From Emiliania huxleyi CCMP1516 (lineage: Eukaryota > Haptophyta > Isochrysidales > Noelaerhabdaceae): a stretch of DNA of 64,000 nt. The stretch covers positions 379,724 through 443,723 of the forward strand of contig NW_005197803.1 of NCBI RefSeq assembly GCF_000372725.1, read 5' to 3'. Under the pieces are notes generated by a model. The model did not search any database. It was not told the DNA's origin and was given only the letters and a program-made list of their open reading frames with translations. Below, piece by piece: positions 1-8,512 of this stretch (its first letter is position 1; each line of letters opens with the position of its first letter). The position numbers and the translations under genes are program-made.

Positions 1-439
1 CATGCTGGTGCACAGGGGCTGGCATGCTGGGATACATGCCACCGCAGAGACCGGCGCCGCCGGCGCCACTGCTGCTACAGCTCGGGCCGTGCTGGCACTG
101 TGGCGGCATACCGGCGAATGCCCTGCCACCGACCGCGCCGGCACCGCCTGGCATCTGGCTACCCATGTAGCCGCCCGAGTAACCACTGGGCATGATGCCG
201 CCCCTGGCGCCACCCGGGAAGCCACCAGCCAGCGATTGCATCATATCGGCACCAGTGTCAGGGCTTTGCACGTTCCCGTCATGCACTTCCACCACGGTGC
301 CAGCCTGCGAGCCGGTCTCGATCCGCACTGTGCCTCCGCCGTTGCCCCAAGAGACGACTGTGCCGTTCTGCCCGTTAGCTCCGGAATAGGGGGCGTAGAG
401 ACCTACGACTCGCACGCGAGTGCCTGGGGGCGCGTGCAT
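1..439 (-). CDS. Gly/Met-rich protein with small beta-barrel-like repeat, partial
   Basis: This is an open frame on the minus strand from an ATG at 439 that runs off the left edge of the window (about 146 codons seen, no stop). Its first 55 residues (from MHAPPGTRVRVVGLYAPY) alternate hydrophobic and glycine residues with VRVVGL, GTVVSW and TVVEVHDGNVQ, which resembles a small KOW/SH3-like barrel. The remainder is Gly/Ser/Met-rich with a few Cys and His. A plausible splice acceptor (ttctgcag) lies just upstream near 485-492, so the ATG may be internal to an exon. No family is recognised; the composition and the clean frame are the only support. Confidence 0.35.
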   Translation of the reverse strand, partial: MHAPPGTRVRVVGLYAPYSGANGQNGTVVSWGNGGGTVRIETGSQAGTVVEVHDGNVQSPDTGADMMQSLAGGFPGGARGGIMPSGYSGGYMGSQMPGGAGAVGGRAFAGMPPQCQHGPSCSSSGAGGAGLCGGMYPSMPAPVHQH

Positions 440-489
440 TTTGCCGCGTGAATAATGGCGATTTGGTTTCTTTTCGCTGGGGCTGCAGA

Positions 490-790
490 ATAATGAGGTG
501 ACTTGGACCACCAAGAGCTGGCTGGGGCTGCAGAAGCAGCGCATCTCAGTCGTTCTTCACACGGCCATCGCAGAGCAGGTCGTGAATGAGCTTGCCTGTG
601 GCGGGGGTGGGCGGGTGCACGGAGCTATTGCAATAAGTGCCTCGCCACCCTCGCAGGAGTCGCTTAGGCGGCTCCCGTGGTGTACCTGTGTTAGTGCCAG
701 TGCGCGCCAGTCCCGTGCCCAGTGTTGTGCGAGGGAGTTTTGTTGTAAAATTCTTTTCGCTGCGAGGGAGTTTTGTTGTAAAATCTTCTG
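490..790 (+). repeat. Dispersed repeat, copy 1, with short tandem
   Basis: Bases 490-700 are similar (about 70 percent by eye) to 57620-57720 and then to 58555-58690. The plus-strand reading contains TWTTKSWLGLQ here and TWTTKNWHGLQ there, followed by VNELACG in copy 1 and near 58570. Bases 728-785 hold two copies of gcgagggagttttgttgt, also related to the tails of the hairpin repeats near 55370 and 56600. It is an old dispersed element or gene remnant of unknown identity. Confidence 0.5.
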
Positions 791-799
791 CCCCCCTTT

Positions 800-1220
800 T
801 TACTACTTTCCCGCCACTGCGTCACCTCATATCATCTCAACTCATTTCTTTTCTAGGCCACTCTCGGCTCTCGCTCCATCCCTTCGTCGCAGTCGCACAC
901 ATGCACACTCCACACCGCACCGCGCGCCCGCCCACTGCCCCGCCCAGGCGGGAAAGAAGATATGAGGAGATGGGACAGCAAAGGAGGAAGCCACGAACAC
1001 GTATGGGAGGTTTCAGTTGTGCGCCACGCTGCCCGGCGTTTCTCACTTTCCGGGACAGCCCCGCCTTTTGAGGCAAGAAAGTGACGGCTACCCCGTACGC
1101 CCTGTTGCTTCTACCCCAACGCCGACCGCCCATTCCCCCCTCCTCGTTCCCCCCTCGAATTCTTCGGCCCCGACAAGACGCCCGACGCTGGGCCTCTGCC
1201 CCGCACGCCCCCGCCCCTAA
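800..1220. other. Non-coding stretch, nothing recognised
   Basis: Open frames here are short and overlap in several frames with Pro/Arg-rich composition, as expected for GC-rich noncoding DNA. I see no conserved domain, RNA or repeat. Confidence 0.4.
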
Positions 1221-1369
1221 GCTACTATATCGGAATGCCGATCCAGTGGCGCTCCTTCCTCAGCACGACGACGTCGGAGTCCACAACAAACTCAATGCTG
1301 GAAGGTGCCAGCGGTGGACTCGTGTTCCGTCTGAACCACAGCTGTCCCGACTCGACCGCCGGCGTCCCG

Positions 1370-1430
1370 GTCCGCACTTGGAGCACTTGGAGTGCAGTCA
1401 TTAACCTCACATCCAGGGCCGGGGAGCTCA
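1370..1430 (+). repeat. Dispersed repeat shared with 28140-28200
   Basis: The block containing cttggagcacttggagtgca and ending ccagggccggggagct recurs in reverse orientation at 28140-28200, with only small differences. A weaker variant of gctccaagtg occurs near 48380. The two strong copies sit in flanks of unrelated sequence, so this is a dispersed element fragment. Confidence 0.6.
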
Positions 1431-1486
1431 GAAGCGCACCCAGCGGGCCGGATGATCGGTGTCGGGTTACGGGCAAGAGAGCCCCC

Positions 1487-1925
1487 AAGATGGCGGCTCG
1501 CGCCCCCGGCCGTGCACCAGCATGCCTCTCTAGTCCCGCCTGTGCCACCCAGATACCGAGGGCGGCGCGCACTCTTCGACTTGGGCTATTATCTGGCCTC
1601 GGGAGGGCGGCGGGGGGCAGCGGCGTAGAGGGGCGGCGGCGAGCTCCCGGTGGCAAATACTCGCCTCACAGTCCAAGATGGCGGCTCGCGCCCCCGGCCG
1701 TGCTCTGGCGTGCCTCTCTAGTCCTGCCTGCCACCCAGATACCGAGGGCGGCGCGCACTCTTCGACTTCTCTTGACTTGGGCTATTATCTGGCCTCGGGA
1801 GGGCGGCGGCGGCGGTGTACCAAAAAGTAGGGGCGGCGGCGAGCTCCCGGTGGCAAATGCTCGCCTCACAGTCCAAGATGGCGCGGCTCACACGCCCAAC
1901 CATGCTCTGGTGCGTCGATTGGGTC
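1487..1925 (+). repeat. Tandem duplication of about 190 bp, third copy partial
   Basis: Two near-identical units start at caagatggcggctcgcgccc (about 1489 and 1677) and run through cccagataccgagggcggcg to gagctcccggtggcaaat. A third, partial copy starts at about 1875. The second unit carries small insertions (for example ttctcttgac near 1765). No coding function is evident. Confidence 0.8.
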
Positions 1926-1972
1926 GCGTCTGCTGCCCGTGTCTCTGTCTTATCGGCACGACGACAACAAGC

Positions 1973-2039
1973 TACCCCTAACCCTAACCCTAACCCTAAC
2001 CCGTACCCTAACCCGTACCCTAACCCGTACCCTAACCCG
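1973..2039 (+). repeat. Interstitial telomere-type CCCTAA array 1
   Basis: About five CCCTAA hexamers are followed by variant units CCCGTACCCTAA. CCCTAA/TTAGGG is a telomere motif in many eukaryotes. The array is flanked by ordinary sequence on both sides, so it is interstitial. Confidence 0.9.
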
Positions 2040-2147
2040 AAGAACTCGGAGCATTCACCGAGAGCTCGCGTCAACGGACCGCTAGTTCCTCCATTCCGAC
2101 CCGAAGCGGCCCGTTCTTAGGAGCTGCACAACGGCTTGAACTCTCTG

Positions 2148-2189
2148 ACCCTAACCCTAACCCTAACCCTAACGCTAACCCTAACCCTA
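2148..2189 (+). repeat. Interstitial telomere-type CCCTAA array 2
   Basis: Seven CCCTAA-type hexamers, one mutated to CGCTAA, lie in the same orientation as the array about 110 bp upstream. Confidence 0.9.
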
Positions 2190-2840
2190 CTCGAGTAACC
2201 CTCGCTCGGCTGTGGGTCAGGCTGTGCTGTATAAGGCGCGCGAGGCTGGGTGCTTTGCTACCTTGCTTGTGTCTCCCGTGGCCGGGACGCTTGGTTGGGT
2301 GGTGGGGGTGGGTCGGTCTGTGTGGGTGGGTTCCTCGCCTCATCAGCCGGGCCGTGAGGTGGGTGGTGCTGGGGGTGGGTTGGGTGGTTCCAAGCCTCAG
2401 CCGGACCGTGAGGTGGGTGGGGTGGGGTGGGTGGGTGGTTCTAAGCCTCAGCCGGGCCATGAGGTCGGTGGGTGGGTGGGTGGCTCAAGAAGCTCCGTGC
2501 ACGTGAACGGAGGTGCAGAGGCACGTGGTCTGAGAAAAAACGAAACGCAGAGGTCAAGGGGGGAACGAAGAGAGGCGCAAAAGCTGCCCTCGCCTCGCCC
2601 TCGCCCGGCGCGACGCAGCGCGTTGAGTGCCCGCGCGCCTGTCCGGCCGCCTCGCCCACCAACCAACACTGCAGCGAGCCCGTGCATACTGCACGCCGTG
2701 CTGCGAAAACGCCGCCACTGCCGCCCGAGCAAGTAGACGCAAGCGACGCGAATCTGGCAATTTCCCGCATGCTCAGCCCACTTTATGCTGCTGACGCTCG
2801 CCCGCCGTCACCTGCGCCCTCGCAGATCCAACCAAGCACA

Positions 2841-3923
2841 ATGGTTTTCACCTCCTATGTGACTACCGGCGTGCCGCACGCATACAACTGGCTCTTCAAT
2901 ATCTTCTTCTTCCTCGCCGCCCTCTTCTCAGACGTGCTGCTCATCAAAAGCTGCCTGGCTGCGGGCTTCATGTGGATGGTGATCGTGGCGGCGACGGGCA
3001 ACCCACAGTGGGGAGATGGATGGGCTTCATCGTCGGAGACGCGGGTGCTGATCCTCGACATGCTGTGCTGGGGGGTTCTGGGCTTCGTCATGAACGGAAT
3101 CGTCGTGGTGCTATTGCTGCGCGACGAGCGCCCGGTCCACTTCAAGACCAAGGAGGAGGAGCGGACGTGGCGCTTCTTCTACCGGCGCTCTGGCATGAAG
3201 CGGCTGGAGTTCGAGCAGGTGGTGCGACGCGGCGAGTTCGTCACCATCAAGGCCGGGGAGAGCATCATCGGCCTCCACGAGCACCTTCAAAGCTTCTTCT
3301 TGCTCATCGACGGTGTGGCCGAGCTGGAAGTCTCGCATGAGAGCAACCAGGAGCCGACGAAACGGCGGATTTTCAGCGGCACGCTTTTCGATCTCGCCGT
3401 TGCCAACGTGTTTGGCATACGGGTCGGGCTCTTGTCGCAGACGCACTTCGCGGCCACAGCCGTTACCGACTGCCGCCTCCTGAAGTGGAGCTTCGAGATG
3501 ATGGAGGAGATGGCCACTAAGCTGGCGCCCTGCATTCCGGCCTTCTGGCGCAACATGCTGCTGTACCAGGTAAGCCAGCAGCTCTTCCTCGCGGACAGCG
3601 CACTCGCCGCCGCACTTCAGCCCGATGAGCTGCAAGTTTGCGCACGATTTGTGCCCTCGGAATCTGCGACTGGCGCGGCGGAACGCGATGGGTGGTCTTT
3701 GGGCACTTGCCGGTCGCTTGATTTCGACGCGCCGCTCACCGATGCCGAACAGGGCAAGAAGTCCTTCTTCCAGTGGCTCTGGCAGTCGATGCACCCGTTT
3801 CCGTATCCTGGCGTCCGGCACAACGGACTCGGGACGTCAGGCATCGCGGCGCGCACGCGGGTGCAGCTGCTGAAATGCGCCAACAACCAGCGGGCTAGCC
3901 AGCGGGAGACCGGCTGCGTCTGA
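2841..3923 (+). CDS. Popeye-domain (POPDC)-like membrane protein
   Basis: A 360-residue single-exon protein. The start is set at the ATG at 2841 (context cacaATGG); the frame stays open upstream to 2472, so a longer form or 5' exon is possible. N-terminal hydrophobic segments lie at about residues 15-50 and 67-92, followed by a cytosolic domain beginning RDERPVHFKTKEEERTWRFF. Residues about 120-250 read as a cyclic-nucleotide-binding-like beta roll (GEFVTIKAGESIIG, SFFLLIDGVAELEV, TAVTDCRLLKWSFEMMEEM). This architecture, membrane helices then a cNMP-like Popeye domain, is that of POPDC proteins, which in animals are cAMP-binding membrane proteins. Ligand binding here is unknown. The C-terminus after about residue 300 is unmatched. 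Confidence 0.75.
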   Translation: MVFTSYVTTGVPHAYNWLFNIFFFLAALFSDVLLIKSCLAAGFMWMVIVAATGNPQWGDGWASSSETRVLILDMLCWGVLGFVMNGIVVVLLLRDERPVHFKTKEEERTWRFFYRRSGMKRLEFEQVVRRGEFVTIKAGESIIGLHEHLQSFFLLIDGVAELEVSHESNQEPTKRRIFSGTLFDLAVANVFGIRVGLLSQTHFAATAVTDCRLLKWSFEMMEEMATKLAPCIPAFWRNMLLYQVSQQLFLADSALAAALQPDELQVCARFVPSESATGAAERDGWSLGTCRSLDFDAPLTDAEQGKKSFFQWLWQSMHPFPYPGVRHNGLGTSGIAARTRVQLLKCANNQRASQRETGCV

Positions 3924-3924
3924 G

Positions 3925-4155
3925 GGTGACCTGAGGCCTGGTCTGACAGCCTGACAGCAAACCCCTAACCCGGACAGCGCCTGACAGTGCCCGACAGCCC
4001 GACGCTCTGACAGCACTTTCTTCGACAGCCTGACAGCACGGATCTGACAGCCTGACAGCAGGGTCTGACATCGGAGGGGATCCGGTGCTGTCAGACCCTA
4101 GCGTGACGCAGCCTGACACGTGACACGCTGCCGGTGCCAGTACGGTAGCTAGTAC
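3925..4155 (+). repeat. CTGACAGC cluster and first copy of a 53-bp direct repeat
   Basis: About a dozen degenerate cctgacagc units fill 3945-4100. Bases 4098-4143 (cagaccctagcgtgacgcag onward, ending ctgccggtgccagta) recur in the same orientation at 4934-4987. The 53-bp block contains a small inverted motif (cctgacacgtgacacgctg). The two copies bracket about 790 bp without a recognisable gene. Confidence 0.65.
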
Positions 4156-4931
4156 CTCGGCGTGGAGGGGGCGGCCGCGGCGGCGGCGGGAGTGGGAGCG
4201 GCGACAGCGTGGCCGCCTCGTTTGCGTATTGAGTGTATGTACAACTCACTACTCAGGCGCGGCGGCGGCGCGCGGGGGTGGGCGGTGCGGGGGATGACGC
4301 ACGCGATTCCTGGATGTCTGTGTGCCACTGTGGGGGGGCCCGAATGTGTGGGCCGTGTGTGTGCGGTGCCAGTGGTGTTGATCGCCCCCCCCCTCTGCCC
4401 CCACTCAGTAAAAAATTGTTCCAGTCTTAGCAAGCAAAAAAAAAGGAGCACACATGACTCAGCAAGTCCGCACCACAGCGACCCAGCCGGCGACCGCCAC
4501 GGGCTCAGGCGAGACTTGTCGACGCGTTCCGGCTCAGCTTCACCGTGGTCATTGGGCGTCTGTCGACGTCAGGACCACCCATACAGCTCGCGGGTTTGAG
4601 GTCGCAAGGACCAAGATGGTGGCGTTTGGACATCCCAACCATCACACAAGACAGCCTGTAGGTGATGGCGGGACGGCGCAGTGTTTGTGGCACTCGGCAG
4701 TAGGCACCCGCGGCACGGCCCCGCTGTCGGCTCTCGCGGGCTGCGGAACCGGCCCCAGAAGGGGACGGTCCGGGCGAGTGTGGCAGCTCCTGCGCTAGCA
4801 TGGGCACCCTGTATCATAGCACTACTGATCCTGGTCATAAGAGCTGCCAGGAATAGCGTCAGGAGCCGGTAGGAGTCAAAACCCCTCATATTTGAGACAT
4901 CGTGTCCCATATACTCGCACAACGAGCCACA
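4156..4931. other. Segment between direct repeats, no gene recognised
   Basis: Only low-quality overlapping frames are visible. A poly-A run at 4437-4444 and C-rich tracts are the only notable composition features. Confidence 0.4.
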
Positions 4932-4990
4932 AGTCAGACCCTAACGTGACGCAGCCTGACACGTGACACGCTGCCGGTGCCAGTAGTACT
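4932..4990 (+). repeat. Second copy of the 53-bp direct repeat
   Basis: Direct-orientation copy of the block at 4098-4150, with one visible substitution (ccctaacgtg for ccctagcgtg) and different 3' flanking sequence. Confidence 0.7.
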
Positions 4991-5089
4991 GCGGTACTGC
5001 CGCCGACAGCTCTCCCGGGACACACGCGACAGCACACAGTGGCATGACGGCAGCGCTGACGCGTGTTAGGTGATTCCACACTCTGTGAT

Positions 5090-5769
5090 GTTTAACTTAG
5101 AAAAAAAATTGCTTTAGAAGAAAAACGACACGCATATTCTCCCCCCTCCATTCTCTCCCCCTTGGCGTGGCGCGCCTCTCCCCCAGCTCTCGGTATCGCG
5201 TACTGCACGAGGCTACCGTGGGCCCCGCCTGCGCGCTGGGGGTTCCCTGCCCTGTCGGGAAGCCTAGCTCTGAACCTGGGGTCGCTACCTAATGCGGGGC
5301 GAATGAGTGATGAAGTTAGTGCCTTGGTGTGCTCGTTCCCCATGATGGCTTCCCCTGGTCTCGCGACCATGAATGAGAGCTCTCACTCCCAGGGTACTCC
5401 CGCGTATCTGGCTCCCTTATCCCCCCCCTCTTCCCTCCCCTTTCTCTCTCCGAGATGACCCGTGCTCTACGTGCCAAGGTTCGGTCCTCGGGGAGGGGGG
5501 ATTGTCGGTGTGTCCTCGCGAGTTTTCTCGCTGGACGCCCAACAGCTTCGATTTCCCTCCTTAGCGCCCCGGGTAGAGCGTGGTCTCCCCTGGAGCCTGC
5601 CACGCCCGTTCTGTCTAAGCCCAGGGTTCAGCTTTCCAGTTGATCCTTATCGGACTGGTGAGTTCCTTCTCGCTGTCAGTGTGACGCCCCGGCAGACATT
5701 GGCAGCGGTGCTACACACACTACGCCATCTTTCGTTTGGGTTTTTAAGGGTGTTCTTTGTTAACAATTT
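5090..5769. other. Possible mobile-element debris, no clear gene
   Basis: This stretch lies downstream (on the minus strand) of the DUF4326-like fragment. Minus-strand frames here are short and Arg/Pro-rich. I recognise no domain, though it may belong to the same decayed element. Confidence 0.3.
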
Positions 5770-6160
5770 CTACGGGCTAGCGATGTCGCAGTACATGCGC
5801 ACTAGTTTGGCAGCAATAACGTCCCCGTGGCATGCTAAGGGGGCGCATGCGCACACCAGCCCCACGCGTCTGCCCTGCAGCATCAGGGAGAGGACTCTTC
5901 CCAGCATCTCTTTGCGCTGTTCTCTCGTGACTCGCGCTGTCCCGTGATGGATACGGAGGGGAGGGGTGTAGTCTCTCGCCACCTCCAGCGGAGGTCTCCC
6001 GTCTTCTAGAATCTCAGCAAACCCGTCGATTACGAGTCCTCTCTCTGCCTCTCCTCTCATGCCGAGAGGGTTGCCGAGGGGGGTGCCTCTCTGGATGGGT
6101 ACTAGTGTGAGATCTGGATCTCGGGGTGGGAGTTGGTGCTTATTCAGCACCGTAACTAGT
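5770..6160 (-). pseudogene. DUF4326-like domain fragment
   Basis: A minus-strand frame without an ATG before the domain, closed upstream by a TGA at about 6163, encodes about 129 residues. It carries PIQRGTPLGNPLG near the start and LVCACAPLACHGDVIAAKL near the end. Those two blocks match the hallmark pattern of DUF4326 (a G-x-P-x-GNP motif early and a C-x-C-x-P-x-x-CHGD motif late), a small domain known from phages, giant viruses and mobile elements. There is no usable start codon, so it is a 5'-truncated fragment or an internal exon. It overlaps only the tail of the neighbouring five-exon gene. Assignment is from motif memory. Confidence 0.55.
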
Positions 6161-6162
6161 TG

Positions 6163-7864
6163 TCAGGCTGTGTTCTGCATGTCGGCGTTGGAGGAGGAGG
6201 AGGCCCCCCCCTGGCGGGCTCGCTTGCGGCGGCGGATCTCGTCCCTCTTGCTCTCCACCTCGTCCCTCGACGCCATGTTCTTCTTGCCGCCGCGGTACAC
6301 GCCGATGCAGGTGCACATGAGCTGCGTCTCGTTGCCGATGAGTCCCATCTGTGCACGCAGGGGGGGAGGGGTCGGAGTGTTTTTCTTTATTTGAGGGAGG
6401 GTGTTTTTCTTTTTGGGTTGGAGCTGCCTGCTGGAGGTGGATGATGCGGTCCTGGACGGGCTTGCAGTACGAGGTCCGAGGGGTCAGCTTGAGGCACTTG
6501 TCGCAAAAGATGGTCATGTTCTTGTTGGTGAAGCCGACCTTCCAGTCGTACCCGTTCTTGTCAACGAAGATCGTCCCGAGGTGGTTCAGCTTGATCTGTG
6601 GGATGCCTTTGGGGTTGATGTTGAAGGCGTCCACGAAGGCGTTCTTCTGGACCTGCATGCGCCGATGGGTGTTGGGAGTGCGGTGGGTTGGAGAGGGTAA
6701 GGCGCAGAAAAAGAAAAAGAAATACCTCGCTGTGAAAGCCGAAGTAGGTCTTCGTCTTGTCGAGCTGGACGCCGTTGCGGTAGGCCATCGCGATGCCGTA
6801 GTTCTCGCAGAGGACGTACAGCCCTTTATTCAGGGACTCGCTCACGGACTGGTAGGTCTCGCCTCGGCCTGGGGCGGAAACGCGGTCGAAGTACATCAGC
6901 GTCCCCTCCTCCGAGGATTTGGACTGGTCCATGGCCCACCGGACGGCGGGGGCGTACGCTCCCCGGATCTGCGGGAGGATCTCGACCATGAGCTTGGCGC
7001 CGTAGCCCGTCGTGATCATCTTGGGGGGCTTTGCGATGGCGATGGGGTCCTGCGCGTGGGTTCGGTACTTTGTGAGTAGGGGATGGGTTCGGCCACTTGT
7101 GGGTATGGTGTGATTCGGCAGTTTGTGGGTGTGGCGGATTGAGAGTCTTAATAGGTAAGGAGCATGGGCGTTCCTGTTTGATGCCTCCGCGGACGACGTG
7201 GATCTCACAGTAGTACGTCTGGGAGGAGAGCTGCAGGGCCTCGCCCCCGAACGCCTTGATCACGCTCTTGCGCAGGTTGGTGATCCCGAGCGAGCAGCCG
7301 CGCGGCACCTTGAACTCGCGCACGAGCGTGTTGTGGACCTCGCCCTCGTCGATGGTCCCGAGAAGGGCGCCCGGCTGGGGCGGGGCGGACAGGCGCAAGT
7401 GGATGTCAGAGGGGTCGGGCTTGTTGCGGTCGATCTTGACTGGGACCGAGTCTTCCACGGCGTCGTCGACGTCGGCGACCGAGAAGACGATCGTGCCGCC
7501 GTCCGGGATGTCGTTGGGGTCCCCTGTGGTGAGGGGGGGAAGGAGGGGGGAGGGAGGGAGGGGGGGTGAGGAGAGAAGAAAAGAAACCGAGGGCCAAGTG
7601 GTTTGGCTATCCGCCTCCCAGGAACTTCTCGACGAAGTAGGAGTTGATCGTCGTCGTGACCCCGATGGTGGCGATGGAAGAGGCCATGGACTCGAACGTA
7701 AATCCGTCCTGAAGCTCGCCGAGAAGGTAGAAAGTAGAGTTCCTGCCATGCTGCAGAGTGAGTTTGTGCTCGAACTCGTCGTGGCCCGCCTCGATGAACA
7801 TCGCGGAGACGATCGTGGCGACGTGCTCGGCTTTGATGCCGTTGCCGGCCTTCATCACCAGCAT
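6163..7864 (-). CDS. Five-exon protein of unknown family
   Basis: Exons on the minus strand read, in order: about 7864-7622 (from ATG, MLVMKAGNGIKAEHVATIV), about 7526-7187 (GDPNDIPDGGTIVFSV), about 7050-6727 (DPIAIAKPPKMITTGY), 6656-about 6432 (VQKNAFVDAFNINPKG) and 6348-6163 (MGLIGNETQLMCTCIG, then a Lys/Arg-rich tail). Several acceptors are obvious (tcaccacag, acgcgcag, gcatgcag, gtgcacag). The product is about 430 residues. It has even, non-repetitive composition, a CDKCLKLTPRTSYC pair of cysteines in exon 4 and a basic, probably nuclear or RNA-contacting tail (KRDEIRRRKRARQ). Exon 1 may use a GA donor (ctgg/gaggcg). I do not recognise the family. Coding status is convincing from composition and splice sites. 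Confidence 0.65.
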
Positions 7865-7954
7865 CTTCTCCTTGAGGGGCGCGTCGGGGACGTCGAAGGT
7901 TCATGTCCTGGCACATTCAGGGTGGGAAGTATATGAGATGCTAGGAGTGAGGCT

Positions 7955-8100
7955 TGCAGGAGAGCCGCGTGGCGCGGCGGTTCAGAGCTCGGTTTTGGGT
8001 GGCTGGACCCGAGTTCGAATCGGGCTCGCGGAGCGTCGCGGGCGCGTGGGTGCGTGGTGCGTGTGCAGTGCAGCAAGCGAGCGAGCGAGCGAGAGAGAGA
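7955..8100 (+). repeat. tRNA-related SINE-like copy 1
   Basis: It contains an A-box-like tggcgcggcgg (about 7971) and a B-box-like gagttcgaatc (about 8012-8023) about 40 bp apart, between ccgcg and cgcgg arms. No good cloverleaf folds: the T-stem only pairs with a displaced loop. A similar unit lies in reverse at about 57905-58045, and both continue into ctcgcggagcg(t/a)cgcggg. The shared 3' body suggests a tRNA-derived SINE. A GA/GC simple repeat follows at 8080-8110. Confidence 0.35.
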
Positions 8101-8109
8101 GAGAGAGAG

Positions 8110-8512
8110 CAGGGCTTCTCTCTTTTGTCTCGCCGCGGCTATTTCCTTCTTCCGCGTGCCGGTCGTCATCTCGGGGTCTGTTCGGTGAGGACATTGGCGG
8201 GCGTCGGGGTGTAGGAGGGCTCTACTGTTGGCTTAGAGTAACTGGACGCGTCACTTTCGTTGAATATTGTCAATGAACATCGAGCGCCAAACGCAAACCA
8301 CGCGGCATCGCATCTCCAACGCATACACATCACACGACAGCCATCGACGTCTCGATAGCTGCACTCGTCGCCGACTGAGCGGCCCTCGCCCGCGCGCAAC
8401 TTGCAATCAAGAGGGTAGAGACACCTCATGCTCGGCGGTCCGCACGCCCGGGAAGTAAATATAGACTAATTCAGCAGTGAGAGCCCGCTCTCCCTGCCAC
8501 CCATCCCCCCCA
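8110..8512. other. Downstream region of USP gene, no gene recognised
   Basis: The interval between the SINE-like unit and the USP stop codon holds only short frames. No polyadenylation signal is clear. Confidence 0.4.

Noticed and set aside
7965-8036. tRNA gene
   Set aside because: A- and B-box-like motifs are present but the anticodon stem does not pair and the T-stem pairs only if the loop is displaced, so I list it as SINE-like instead.
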